Notes under the pieces: model-generated
Database searches by the model: none
What the model was told of the DNA's origin: nothing
What the model saw: only the letters and a program-made list of their open reading frames with translations
Position numbers and translations under genes: made by a program
Shown here: positions 43,871 through 53,415 of the stretch, piece after piece
Numbering within the stretch: the stretch's first letter is position 1
Layout of the letters: every line of letters begins with the position of its first letter
Assembly (NCBI GenBank): GCA_022539475.1
Contig: VCMS01000082.1
Coordinates: forward strand, 117,703 to 181,702
DNA length: 64,000 bases
Source: Gracilaria domingensis
Lineage: Eukaryota > Rhodophyta > Florideophyceae > Gracilariales > Gracilariaceae
Reading direction: 5' to 3'

Positions 43871-44032
43871 TACGTGATATATTATATCCAGTGACGATGA
43901 AAATGTTGGGTTCTTCACAAAGACATTCAAAGACACCGCCGCTTGTCTTGCGTACCAAGCGCAGCAAAGAACTGCAAACATCATTGTTGACAAACCTTAT
44001 GCAACATAAACTCGCGATCCAGATAATATCTA

Positions 44033-46108
44033 CTACGGTCCGTCAGCGTCTGTTTCTGGCTTTAACACTATCCTAGACCTGTGTGCGTGGACTAATTGAT
44101 ATCTGGACGTTCCCGTTACAATGTTGAGCATATCGACAAACGCTTCTGGGCTCAAAGCGCCTTCGTTTCGTAATTCTAAAGTGCAAGAGATTACCCCGGC
44201 ATGAAGCGGCCAGTTTGAAACGCCAACATGTTCAAGTACAGGAGCAGCTTCCTCAGGTGTAGCAGTTCGAATATCGTACAGCATCTTTCGTAGATCCCTC
44301 TTGGCCACATTACCTTTCTTACTCACTTTCTCAACAATCACAGCTCCCGAACTCTTCACTTTGCTTACAACTTCTTGCCAATTCTCTCGAGTCCCATCAT
44401 CGGTATCTAGTGCGATGACATACTCTGAAGCTTCCATAAGCAACGTCAAAGGAGTGCACTTCGCCGGTATTTCCTCGGCTCTCACGATTTGCATACCGTC
44501 AGGTAAGCGAGAGCCAATGTCTTTTTTGAACTCCATAACTTCGATCTCCTTCCTTAGAATGAAGTCCACCAATTCACCCTCCGACGTTGCTCCGAATGGC
44601 AAGGCAGCTGCATTTATGACTCTTGGGTGAGGATGAAAGCCACCGGTATATGATATTGGAATTGAAGCTCTCCGTAGCAGCCTGTCAAACATTCTATTAA
44701 GATCTAGTTGCGAGGCTAGGGCCATAGCCCCTTTCTTTTCGAATGTAACTCGTATTCTTTGTACGGTGTCCGTGTTCGGAACGTAGTTTCCCATATACGC
44801 AGGTATTTCGGGTGGAGGTATCGTTATGTTGTTACCCATTTCGTCTCCACATACGCCACATGATGAGCATTCATTAAATGCGCAATCGGGAGTTAGAGTT
44901 TCAGATAAAGCTCGCATTAGTTCATCTCGCAACCATCCTTTGTCTAATCCAGTGTCGATATGATCCCACGGTAATGGCCTATCGAGAGGAGAAATCTCAT
45001 GTTCTACGGGTCCGACGTTGTGTTTTGGTATCAAGTTCTTCCGATCTAAGTTATGAGACCGGATAGTGTTATACCAACCTCGAGGCCCTCGTATTTGCTC
45101 TCGGTCGGTTTCAGCAACATTCCACTCTCCGCGTTCAACCCTCCTATACTTCCAATGAAGACCAGCATCATTAATCGCTTGACACCACGCATCGTAAGCA
45201 CCCTTCATATTCTCCCACCATGCATCCATCCCTGCTCCGAGTTGGTGTGCCCGTAGAATTACCTTTCCAAGCCTGCGATCGCCACGACCAATGAAGTCTT
45301 CCATACATGACAGCATAGGATCCGTCATTGACAGTTTCACATCTCGTGTACTCCTGAAAGCATGTTTTAACATTCGTTGCTTCCGCTTAATCTCGTCACT
45401 CGATGTAGAATGCCACTGAAACGGCGTCCAGCTCTTTGGGGTGAATGTAGAAATTGTGGCCGTGACAGCAAGTCTTCGCCGCCCCGGTGCTCGGCATTTT
45501 CGCTGGAGCCATTTGATGGTGTCTGCTATGCCCATAACATCATCGTCTGTTTCAGATGGAAGATTGATCATGAAGTAGAGTTTCACGTTATGATAACCTG
45601 AATCATAAGCGAGCTTAACACCTTTCAGCAAGTCTTCGTTGGTCAAGCCTTTGTTGATGACATCTCGCATTCGTTGAGTTCCGGCCTCTGGCGCAAATGT
45701 CAGTCCAGATTTTCGGCTTCCATCAAGCACATCGGCTATGTGCTCATCAAACCTATCAACACGTTGCGAGCCAAGTGAAAGTGATATCGACTCTTCATCC
45801 TCACGAAGCTCGTTCTTCAATTGAATCCCGACGCTGGGTAAGCTCAGCCAATCTGAACAGCTCAATGAGAGCAATGAAAACTCGTCATATCCTGTGGCTT
45901 TCACGCCTTCCTTCACTGTCCTAATCACATCATCTGGATTTACGTCTCGAGCAGGCCGCTGCACCATGCCCGGAAGACAGAAGCGGCACCCGCGAGTACA
46001 TCCGCGACGAATTTCGACAGTGAGGCGGTCATGAACTGGATCAGTCAGCGGAACAAGTTGAGTTGCTCTCCATGGTTGCGGCAAAGAGTTGCGTTTCTGG
46101 ACTTTGGC
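44033..46108 (-). pseudogene. Radical SAM gene, 5'-truncated (copy 2)
   Basis: Covers about residues 301-991 of the complete protein, so it keeps the radical SAM core (CTRGCRFC) and the C-terminal DUF2344-type domain but lacks the transit peptide and N-terminal domain. The frame stays open upstream through the duplication junction to 46228, adding about 40 unrelated residues that begin inside the hydrolase stop region; the first ATG there is at 46204. A chimeric protein is therefore possible but would not be plastid-targeted. Confidence 0.85.
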
Positions 46109-46224
46109 TTCACAATATCTCAGCTTCAGCACGTGGCCCCCTGTGATGGCATTGTTATCAAGCTTGTACTTACTTTGGCAGTTCGTTACCCGGTTCAGGG
46201 CCATCGTACTCCTAGTATATGCCG

Positions 46225-47235
46225 TCAAGCACCTGAAAGATGAGCACGCAAGAAGTCTGTTACTTTAATCCGGAAATCATCTGGTTTCGTGTTAAAGCAT
46301 TGGGTATGAGGTGCATTATCAACAAGCCATATTTCTTTGTGTTCCATTGCAGCTGCGTTGAATAATATCTCAGACTCTTTGTGATGTACTACTAGGTCAG
46401 CAGTGCCATGGATAAACAGAACGGGGACAGTTACGTTCAAGACATAATCGATAGCCTTCTTCTGTTCTGAAATTGGGAAATTACCAGTACGGAGGAGTGA
46501 GAGTCGAAATGCCAACGGCGTTAGGGCAACGTCGAAAAACGGCAAAGGAATTCTCTTCAGAATAGTTGTGACTATATGTCGAACCAGAACTTCCGGTGAA
46601 GAAAATGGGTTTTCCAAAACCAATGCATCAATTTCAGAGCACTTGGCTGCGGCGATAATCGCTGACGACGCTCCTTGTGAAGTCCCGAGGACTGCAACAC
46701 GTTCGGTCCCACGTGACTTGAGGAACCTAACCGCTGATATGACGTCAACATGTTCACGCTTTCCGAGAGATACTGCCCGACCTGGCCAAGGTCCTCTTGG
46801 CCACATGGGAAAGCTGTCACTTGCTCCATGATTAGAGCAGTCAAACAACAAAACATCAAATCCCGCTTCGGTCAGGAAGACGGCGTGACGCAAAAATGCG
46901 CGCCGGTCGCGCCCAGCACCATGGACGCACGCGACAGCAACTGTAGACGGAGTGCTGCGACGACTCTGAGCTGATGGCATCAACCAACCTCTAAGAGAGA
47001 GGCCTGCAGGAGTGAGAAACGCAACATCTTGAAATGCAAGATTTAGCTGTTTGGGATTAGTTGCACCCAACCACGAAGGCGGAATAATTTTGTCCTGAAG
47101 CGCCTTTCCCGGGCTTGGCAGATGCCACGGCGGTTTTGCCACTTTAGCTGGTAAGATTATCAGGAGCACCACAGCCAGGACTCCGTAGACTGCCAGAACA
47201 GCAAGGAAGAAGTACCACAGCACTTCCGTATTCAT
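46225..47235 (-). CDS. Membrane-anchored alpha/beta hydrolase, copy 2 (336 aa)
   Basis: Protein identical to copy 1 (catalytic Ser186, Asp280, His310; N-terminal membrane anchor). Flanking sequences are also the same, including the divergent promoter. Expression of both copies cannot be told apart by sequence. Confidence 0.85.
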   Translation of the reverse strand: MNTEVLWYFFLAVLAVYGVLAVVLLIILPAKVAKPPWHLPSPGKALQDKIIPPSWLGATNPKQLNLAFQDVAFLTPAGLSLRGWLMPSAQSRRSTPSTVAVACVHGAGRDRRAFLRHAVFLTEAGFDVLLFDCSNHGASDSFPMWPRGPWPGRAVSLGKREHVDVISAVRFLKSRGTERVAVLGTSQGASSAIIAAAKCSEIDALVLENPFSSPEVLVRHIVTTILKRIPLPFFDVALTPLAFRLSLLRTGNFPISEQKKAIDYVLNVTVPVLFIHGTADLVVHHKESEILFNAAAMEHKEIWLVDNAPHTQCFNTKPDDFRIKVTDFLRAHLSGA

Positions 47236-47491
47236 CTTCCAGGACAGTCACTTGGATACGGTTTGAAGCAACGAATGGCTTTCTTCTGCCCAGCACACAG
47301 TCTATCATTTCTAGCCGCATACGATGGCCTCTACGCGAGCTTGGAATGCGGGGCCAGTGAACGAGCGTGGCGCCGCAGGCAACGCCGTAGCCTATCTCCG
47401 GTGCCGTCGCACCACACCCTGGGGTCTTAGTCCGGACCTCTCCATCCAACAATTATTGCGTCCGGACTCCGATGCTCGTTCTTACAGTCCT

Positions 47492-47536
47492 TTTCGTAAA
47501 ATGTGAGTATGAACTTCATACTCACATTTTACGAAA
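47492..47536. promoter_or_regulatory. 45-bp perfect palindrome between divergent genes, copy 2
   Basis: Exact repeat of 41899-41943 at +5593, in the same position between hydrolase and dynein-like genes. Confidence 0.7.
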
Positions 47537-47882
47537 TACATGAAGTTCATGTTCTGAGAACGTGTCCAGCAAGACTTGCAGCGACAGATCAAAAATTCAA
47601 AAAGCTTTCATCGACGTACAAATTTTGAAGTTCAATCTTCCTCCACTACACGTCCGAGAAGCGTAATGCTCCGAATATCAACGAAGGTCGTGCAATACCT
47701 GATGGCTTCCGAGTACCTTCGTAGACATGAGGCAAGCTTGACGGACCTGATTGATCATTAAGGCCGGCGTTCTTTTCGCTGCAATTACGGACCAGAGAAG
47801 TCACTGAACGAAACTCCTCACTCGCGCCTTAGAGCGTCATGACATAAAGAGCAGGCTGAAGATTTCGTGGAAGTATTCTCAA

Positions 47883-49463
47883 ATGAATAACCGTTTTGAC
47901 ATAGAAGAAAGGCGAAGAAGGCTTCAACAACAGAAGGAAACCCTTATCGGTTTACAGTCATTTAAGAAAAAAGGGTCCCAGTCCGCCAAGCAAACCAACC
48001 ATGGATCTCCTTCTTATTCGATGAATCAAGGTCGGAGTTTCAATGATCACAGCTCGTTCTCGCGCGTCTTCAAAGCAGAACTGAATCTTCCTCCTTCCAA
48101 TGAGACATATCAAAACGAAACCGCATTCTCAGCCTCCAGGGGAGCTAATGCCGAAAAACGGTCATACCTACCAGAACTCATGGGTGATGCCAACTTTTCC
48201 TCCAAATTCGGTCTATTACCCTCAGAAGAAGAACAACAAGGCAAGCAAGCAGACCGTCTTTACTCCGGAACGCAACGCGCTTCAGATGGATCACCACTGC
48301 AGTTTCAAGTTACGCTCAAAGATAAATTCACACATTCTCGTCCGATTACTGGGATTAGATTTCACAAGAACTTCGATAATATTGTCGTCACATCTCATGG
48401 CTCTCGTGCTGACAAGTGCCTGAGCACAGAACCTGGGCTCAATGCAATATGGTGCTTGGATGAAGGTCGCAGTACATTGCAGAGAACTCTAACAGCCAAC
48501 GCTGCGATTTCCGCTTTGGAGCTTCCGAATATTTCCCCGACACTAGTGATCGGAGGAACCATCTCTGGGAGCATTCTCGTTTGGGATACTCGCATGAAGT
48601 CCTCATTACCGATTCATGCTCTAGAAGGCGACACTGCGTTCGTAGCCGGTTTTCACGACCGGCAGAAGGTTACTGCGGTGAAGACCACGGCGAATTCTTC
48701 TCCGTATTTTGTTTCAACGAGCATTGGCGGGCATCTTTGCAAGTGGACGCTTTCAAAGCCGGGTGTGCCAATCACCAAGGACACTCTGAGGGAAAATCCA
48801 ACATCGGCTGAACTGAACATATCCAGCTTCGATTTTCCGCGTACGGCACGGCTCGCTGGTGGCGAGAAGACGACAGCGAATAGATTTACATCTCTATTTG
48901 TTGGAGACGACATTGGAGGATTGCATCGCGCGGATGGAAATGATTCTTCGTGGACGGTGGAAAGTGCATCAGGTGATGATCATGATGCGGTTGTCACCGC
49001 TGTCTCGGCACATCCCTTTGGACATCGTGTGGCGTATTTAGATGATATTCTTATTTCCGCATCTGCAGATTGGACTATAAAGTTATGGTACTTTCATAAA
49101 TCGCAGCGATCAATTTGCCTTGGTACCTATGACATGGTGGAGTATGGAAGGGTTAATGATGTGGCGTGGAGCAATCAACATCCCACTGTCTTCTGCGCAG
49201 GTACCGAAGCTGGGTACATTTCCCTCTTTGACATTAGCAACCGCTTGTCTCCGTCAAATAGTCGGAACTATTGGCATTTTGAAACACCTGACGCGAATGA
49301 AGACTCCCAAATCACTGCCATTCAGTGGGATCACATGTCTCGGCATGTTTGCGCTGGTAGTTCGAAAGGAACTCTTTCAGTGTGGCAATGTACTTCTGAT
49401 TTTGCCTCTTTACCTGACGCTGAGTGGACAGGTCAGTACTTGAAGTCGAAGCAGAACACATAA
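47883..49463 (+). CDS. Dynein intermediate chain-like WD40 protein, copy 2 (526 aa)
   Basis: Protein identical to copy 1, with the same N-terminal helix, WD repeats and C-terminal DAEWTGQY. Its 3' end converges on the complete radical SAM gene (163 bp between stops). This copy probably occupies the ancestral neighbour position, because the adjoining radical SAM gene is the intact one. Confidence 0.8.
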   Translation: MNNRFDIEERRRRLQQQKETLIGLQSFKKKGSQSAKQTNHGSPSYSMNQGRSFNDHSSFSRVFKAELNLPPSNETYQNETAFSASRGANAEKRSYLPELMGDANFSSKFGLLPSEEEQQGKQADRLYSGTQRASDGSPLQFQVTLKDKFTHSRPITGIRFHKNFDNIVVTSHGSRADKCLSTEPGLNAIWCLDEGRSTLQRTLTANAAISALELPNISPTLVIGGTISGSILVWDTRMKSSLPIHALEGDTAFVAGFHDRQKVTAVKTTANSSPYFVSTSIGGHLCKWTLSKPGVPITKDTLRENPTSAELNISSFDFPRTARLAGGEKTTANRFTSLFVGDDIGGLHRADGNDSSWTVESASGDDHDAVVTAVSAHPFGHRVAYLDDILISASADWTIKLWYFHKSQRSICLGTYDMVEYGRVNDVAWSNQHPTVFCAGTEAGYISLFDISNRLSPSNSRNYWHFETPDANEDSQITAIQWDHMSRHVCAGSSKGTLSVWQCTSDFASLPDAEWTGQYLKSKQNT

Positions 49464-49625
49464 TACGTGATATATTATATCCAGTGACGATGAAAATGTT
49501 GGGTTCTTCACAAAGACATTCAAAGACACCGCCGCTTGTCTTGCGTACCAAGCGCAGCAAAGAACTGCAAACATCATTGTTGACAAACCTTATGCAACAT
49601 AAACTCGCGATCCAGATAATATCTA

Positions 49626-52601
49626 CTACGGTCCGTCAGCGTCTGTTTCTGGCTTTAACACTATCCTAGACCTGTGTGCGTGGACTAATTGATATCTGGA
49701 CGTTCCCGTTACAATGTTGAGCATATCGACAAACGCTTCTGGGCTCAAAGCGCCTTCGTTTCGTAATTCTAAAGTGCAAGAGATTACCCCGGCATGAAGC
49801 GGCCAGTTTGAAACGCCAACATGTTCAAGTACAGGAGCAGCTTCCTCAGGTGTAGCAGTTCGAATATCGTACAGCATCTTTCGTAGATCCCTCTTGGCCA
49901 CATTACCTTTCTTACTCACTTTCTCAACAATCACAGCTCCCGAACTCTTCACTTTGCTTACAACTTCTTGCCAATTCTCTCGAGTCCCATCATCGGTATC
50001 TAGTGCGATGACATACTCTGAAGCTTCCATAAGCAACGTCAAAGGAGTGCACTTCGCCGGTATTTCCTCGGCTCTCACGATTTGCATACCGTCAGGTAAG
50101 CGAGAGCCAATGTCTTTTTTGAACTCCATAACTTCGATCTCCTTCCTTAGAATGAAGTCCACCAATTCACCCTCCGACGTTGCTCCGAATGGCAAGGCAG
50201 CTGCATTTATGACTCTTGGGTGAGGATGAAAGCCACCGGTATATGATATTGGAATTGAAGCTCTCCGTAGCAGCCTGTCAAACATTCTATTAAGATCTAG
50301 TTGCGAGGCTAGGGCCATAGCCCCTTTCTTTTCGAATGTAACTCGTATTCTTTGTACGGTGTCCGTGTTCGGAACGTAGTTTCCCATATACGCAGGTATT
50401 TCGGGTGGAGGTATCGTTATGTTGTTACCCATTTCGTCTCCACATACGCCACATGATGAGCATTCATTAAATGCGCAATCGGGAGTTAGAGTTTCAGATA
50501 AAGCTCGCATTAGTTCATCTCGCAACCATCCTTTGTCTAATCCAGTGTCGATATGATCCCACGGTAATGGCCTATCGAGAGGAGAAATCTCATGTTCTAC
50601 GGGTCCGACGTTGTGTTTTGGTATCAAGTTCTTCCGATCTAAGTTATGAGACCGGATAGTGTTATACCAACCTCGAGGCCCTCGTATTTGCTCTCGGTCG
50701 GTTTCAGCAACATTCCACTCTCCGCGTTCAACCCTCCTATACTTCCAATGAAGACCAGCATCATTAATCGCTTGACACCACGCATCGTAAGCACCCTTCA
50801 TATTCTCCCACCATGCATCCATCCCTGCTCCGAGTTGGTGTGCCCGTAGAATTACCTTTCCAAGCCTGCGATCGCCACGACCAATGAAGTCTTCCATACA
50901 TGACAGCATAGGATCCGTCATTGACAGTTTCACATCTCGTGTACTCCTGAAAGCATGTTTTAACATTCGTTGCTTCCGCTTAATCTCGTCACTCGATGTA
51001 GAATGCCACTGAAACGGCGTCCAGCTCTTTGGGGTGAATGTAGAAATTGTGGCCGTGACAGCAAGTCTTCGCCGCCCCGGTGCTCGGCATTTTCGCTGGA
51101 GCCATTTGATGGTGTCTGCTATGCCCATAACATCATCGTCTGTTTCAGATGGAAGATTGATCATGAAGTAGAGTTTCACGTTATGATAACCTGAATCATA
51201 AGCGAGCTTAACACCTTTCAGCAAGTCTTCGTTGGTCAAGCCTTTGTTGATGACATCTCGCATTCGTTGAGTTCCGGCCTCTGGCGCAAATGTCAGTCCA
51301 GATTTTCGGCTTCCATCAAGCACATCGGCTATGTGCTCATCAAACCTATCAACACGTTGCGAGCCAAGTGAAAGTGATATCGACTCTTCATCCTCACGAA
51401 GCTCGTTCTTCAATTGAATCCCGACGCTGGGTAAGCTCAGCCAATCTGAACAGCTCAATGAGAGCAATGAAAACTCGTCATATCCTGTGGCTTTCACGCC
51501 TTCCTTCACTGTCCTAATCACATCATCTGGATTTACGTCTCGAGCAGGCCGCTGCACCATGCCCGGAAGACAGAAGCGGCACCCGCGAGTACATCCGCGA
51601 CGAATTTCGACAGTGAGGCGGTCATGAACTGGATCAGTCAGCGGAACAAGTTGAGTTGCTCTCCATGGTTGCGGCAAAGAGTTGCGTTTCTGGACTTTGG
51701 CAGGAATGTCTACTCGCACGGGATACACCGCGCCGGATGGATGAGATTCGTAAAATCTTGGTACATACACCCCCGAAACTTCTTTCGCAAGCGTCAGAAG
51801 CATTTCTTCTCTGGTTATCCTTGGATTTTGCTCCAAAGCTCTCGATACGCATTCACCTATTTCAGGTAGCATCTCCTCTCCGTCTCCTATGCTCATGAAA
51901 TCAAACAGGTCAGCATATGGTTCTGGATTTGCTGTTACAGACAACCCGCCAGCGAACATAAGAGGAGGCCCTTCTCGAAGAGTTGGAGCTGCATCTCGAG
52001 CAGTCCATGTGCAAGGAATATTGGCTTGTTCCATAACTTTTACACAGTTCGTCGCCCCAAGTTCGTACATTAAACTCATGCCGATTATATCAAAATCTGA
52101 CAGGGGACGCTTTGACTCAACTGCAAAGATGGGAAGGTTGTACTTGTGCAAAACTTTTTGCATGTCAGGCGCAGGTAGATAAGAACGATCACAAAGAATA
52201 TCTGGATGTTCATTCAGGCAGCTGTACAACACAATGTGACCGGTACTGCTCATCCCAATGGAGTAAAGATCTGGGTAAGCCAGGCAAAAGCGAACTTTGA
52301 CCGAGTTCCAAGGTTTGTTAACTGCTCCGAATTCATTTCCAAGATATTGACCAGGTTTAGACACATTGCGTATTTCCTGGAATGGGATCACAGATTTGAG
52401 GTCTTCCCATTCATTGGTACCCTTCTCTGCAGATGGTTGACTGACATGTAAGACAGGGGTAGTGATACGATTGGAACTTTTTGAGTTCAAGGACGCGCTG
52501 CACTGCCAATCTAGTTCAGATCCATTGGAAGTTGCGGCCTTCAAATGTGAGCCTACAAACTGAGATCTCCACGACGTGCTTGGACATAAAACAAAAGCCA
52601 T
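49626..52601 (-). CDS. Plastid-targeted radical SAM protein with DUF2344-type C-terminal domain (991 aa), complete
   Basis: Fusion matching the bacterial/cyanobacterial pair TIGR03960 (B12-binding-like N terminus plus radical SAM) and TIGR03936 (DUF2344). The ATG at 52601 starts MAFVLCPSTSWRS, a red-algal style plastid transit peptide; the frame is open to 52700 without better starts. The N-terminal domain (about 80-300) has YPDLYSIGMSSTGH and MFAGGLSVTANPEPYADLFD. The radical SAM core has CTRGCRFC (C-x3-C-x2-C, about residues 336-343) for the 4Fe-4S cluster. The C-terminal domain (from about 750) opens RIRVTFEKKGAMALASQLD and contains YTGGFHPHPRVINAA. The reaction is unknown for this family. 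The sole complete copy of three; codons 301-741 are shared with two truncated copies. Confidence 0.88.
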   Translation of the reverse strand: MAFVLCPSTSWRSQFVGSHLKAATSNGSELDWQCSASLNSKSSNRITTPVLHVSQPSAEKGTNEWEDLKSVIPFQEIRNVSKPGQYLGNEFGAVNKPWNSVKVRFCLAYPDLYSIGMSSTGHIVLYSCLNEHPDILCDRSYLPAPDMQKVLHKYNLPIFAVESKRPLSDFDIIGMSLMYELGATNCVKVMEQANIPCTWTARDAAPTLREGPPLMFAGGLSVTANPEPYADLFDFMSIGDGEEMLPEIGECVSRALEQNPRITREEMLLTLAKEVSGVYVPRFYESHPSGAVYPVRVDIPAKVQKRNSLPQPWRATQLVPLTDPVHDRLTVEIRRGCTRGCRFCLPGMVQRPARDVNPDDVIRTVKEGVKATGYDEFSLLSLSCSDWLSLPSVGIQLKNELREDEESISLSLGSQRVDRFDEHIADVLDGSRKSGLTFAPEAGTQRMRDVINKGLTNEDLLKGVKLAYDSGYHNVKLYFMINLPSETDDDVMGIADTIKWLQRKCRAPGRRRLAVTATISTFTPKSWTPFQWHSTSSDEIKRKQRMLKHAFRSTRDVKLSMTDPMLSCMEDFIGRGDRRLGKVILRAHQLGAGMDAWWENMKGAYDAWCQAINDAGLHWKYRRVERGEWNVAETDREQIRGPRGWYNTIRSHNLDRKNLIPKHNVGPVEHEISPLDRPLPWDHIDTGLDKGWLRDELMRALSETLTPDCAFNECSSCGVCGDEMGNNITIPPPEIPAYMGNYVPNTDTVQRIRVTFEKKGAMALASQLDLNRMFDRLLRRASIPISYTGGFHPHPRVINAAALPFGATSEGELVDFILRKEIEVMEFKKDIGSRLPDGMQIVRAEEIPAKCTPLTLLMEASEYVIALDTDDGTRENWQEVVSKVKSSGAVIVEKVSKKGNVAKRDLRKMLYDIRTATPEEAAPVLEHVGVSNWPLHAGVISCTLELRNEGALSPEAFVDMLNIVTGTSRYQLVHAHRSRIVLKPETDADGP

Positions 52602-53249
52602 TTGTACGAATAGCAATGGCTCTCGAAGGTGAGATTCTCTATGCGTCAGGATATCGCGCCGCCAATTTCCTAAATAAACAGTCCCTTGGAGTTCAAACAC
52701 GGCTCTCCCTTTCTCTTCTTGAGCTCGGCCTTAGGCTTCAAGCCAAAGACGAAAAGAAATACTTCTGACGGATAACAAGTGATAGGTTGTTGTCACTTGC
52801 CCGTTTCCAAAGCTTTTGAGAGCAACGAAGTCACTTGTAAATACGTGATTCTCTAAATCCCGCGCCTGTCGATTGGGAACCTCGTGATGGCGAATTCAAC
52901 TGTAGCGTCCGAATACGGAACCGTACTGCCAGCAGTAAAGAAAGGAAGAAACCTATGTTTTGCTTCAGTTTTAACTAAAGCTGTGCTTCTAGACGTCTCA
53001 TTCGAACATTCATTGCCCAGAAAAGTAGCGAGAATAACGAACGAACGGAAAGTGAATCATCCGTGTTCCGTGTCACTTACGATGCATAGACAATCTCCGC
53101 CCTCGAGGGGATAGATACACTATGTCAAACCATTCCATTGAGCTCAGAAACGACAGCAAACTAGCAGATCTCAGATCACTTCTTGAGAGACGTCAAATGA
53201 GCCATTCCAGAAGCATTCTACGTGTAGTACAGTCACTGTACACGTCGCG
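52602..53249. other. Intergenic between radical SAM gene and transposon
   Basis: Presumed promoter side of the radical SAM gene. Short frames only (for example 52884-53114), without recognisable motifs. Confidence 0.5.
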
Positions 53250-53415
53250 TACCTTCCCGGCAAGGGTATTGTTGAACAACTTTTGGTTCACTGAGCCGGA
53301 GAGGCTCAACGATAACCGCAATATAAAAGCAAATTTACTCAAGCATTAGCTCAATGAGCTCGGACAACACTGACAAAGTTTGAGCATCAACGCCCCACTA
53401 CTTTACCCGGCACGA

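Larger units (their letters stand above)
39192..51701. repeat. Tandem segmental array, unit 5593 bp, 2.24 copies
   Basis: Three registers are visible: a partial unit (39192-40515, 1324 bp), a full unit (40516-46108) and a second full unit (46109-51701). Every gene and motif recurs at +5593. The predicted hydrolase and WD40 proteins of the two full units are identical. The only mismatch I noticed is T39222 against G44815, near the left edge. The unit joins the middle of the radical SAM gene (after GGACTTTGGC) to sequence downstream of the hydrolase gene. Such identity means a very recent duplication, gene conversion, or an assembly artefact. Confidence 0.9.

Noticed and set aside
44033..46228. 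Radical SAM copy 2 taken as a normal intact gene
   Set aside because: It lacks the N-terminal 300 residues and transit peptide present in the complete copy, and its first 40 codons derive from the hydrolase downstream region.
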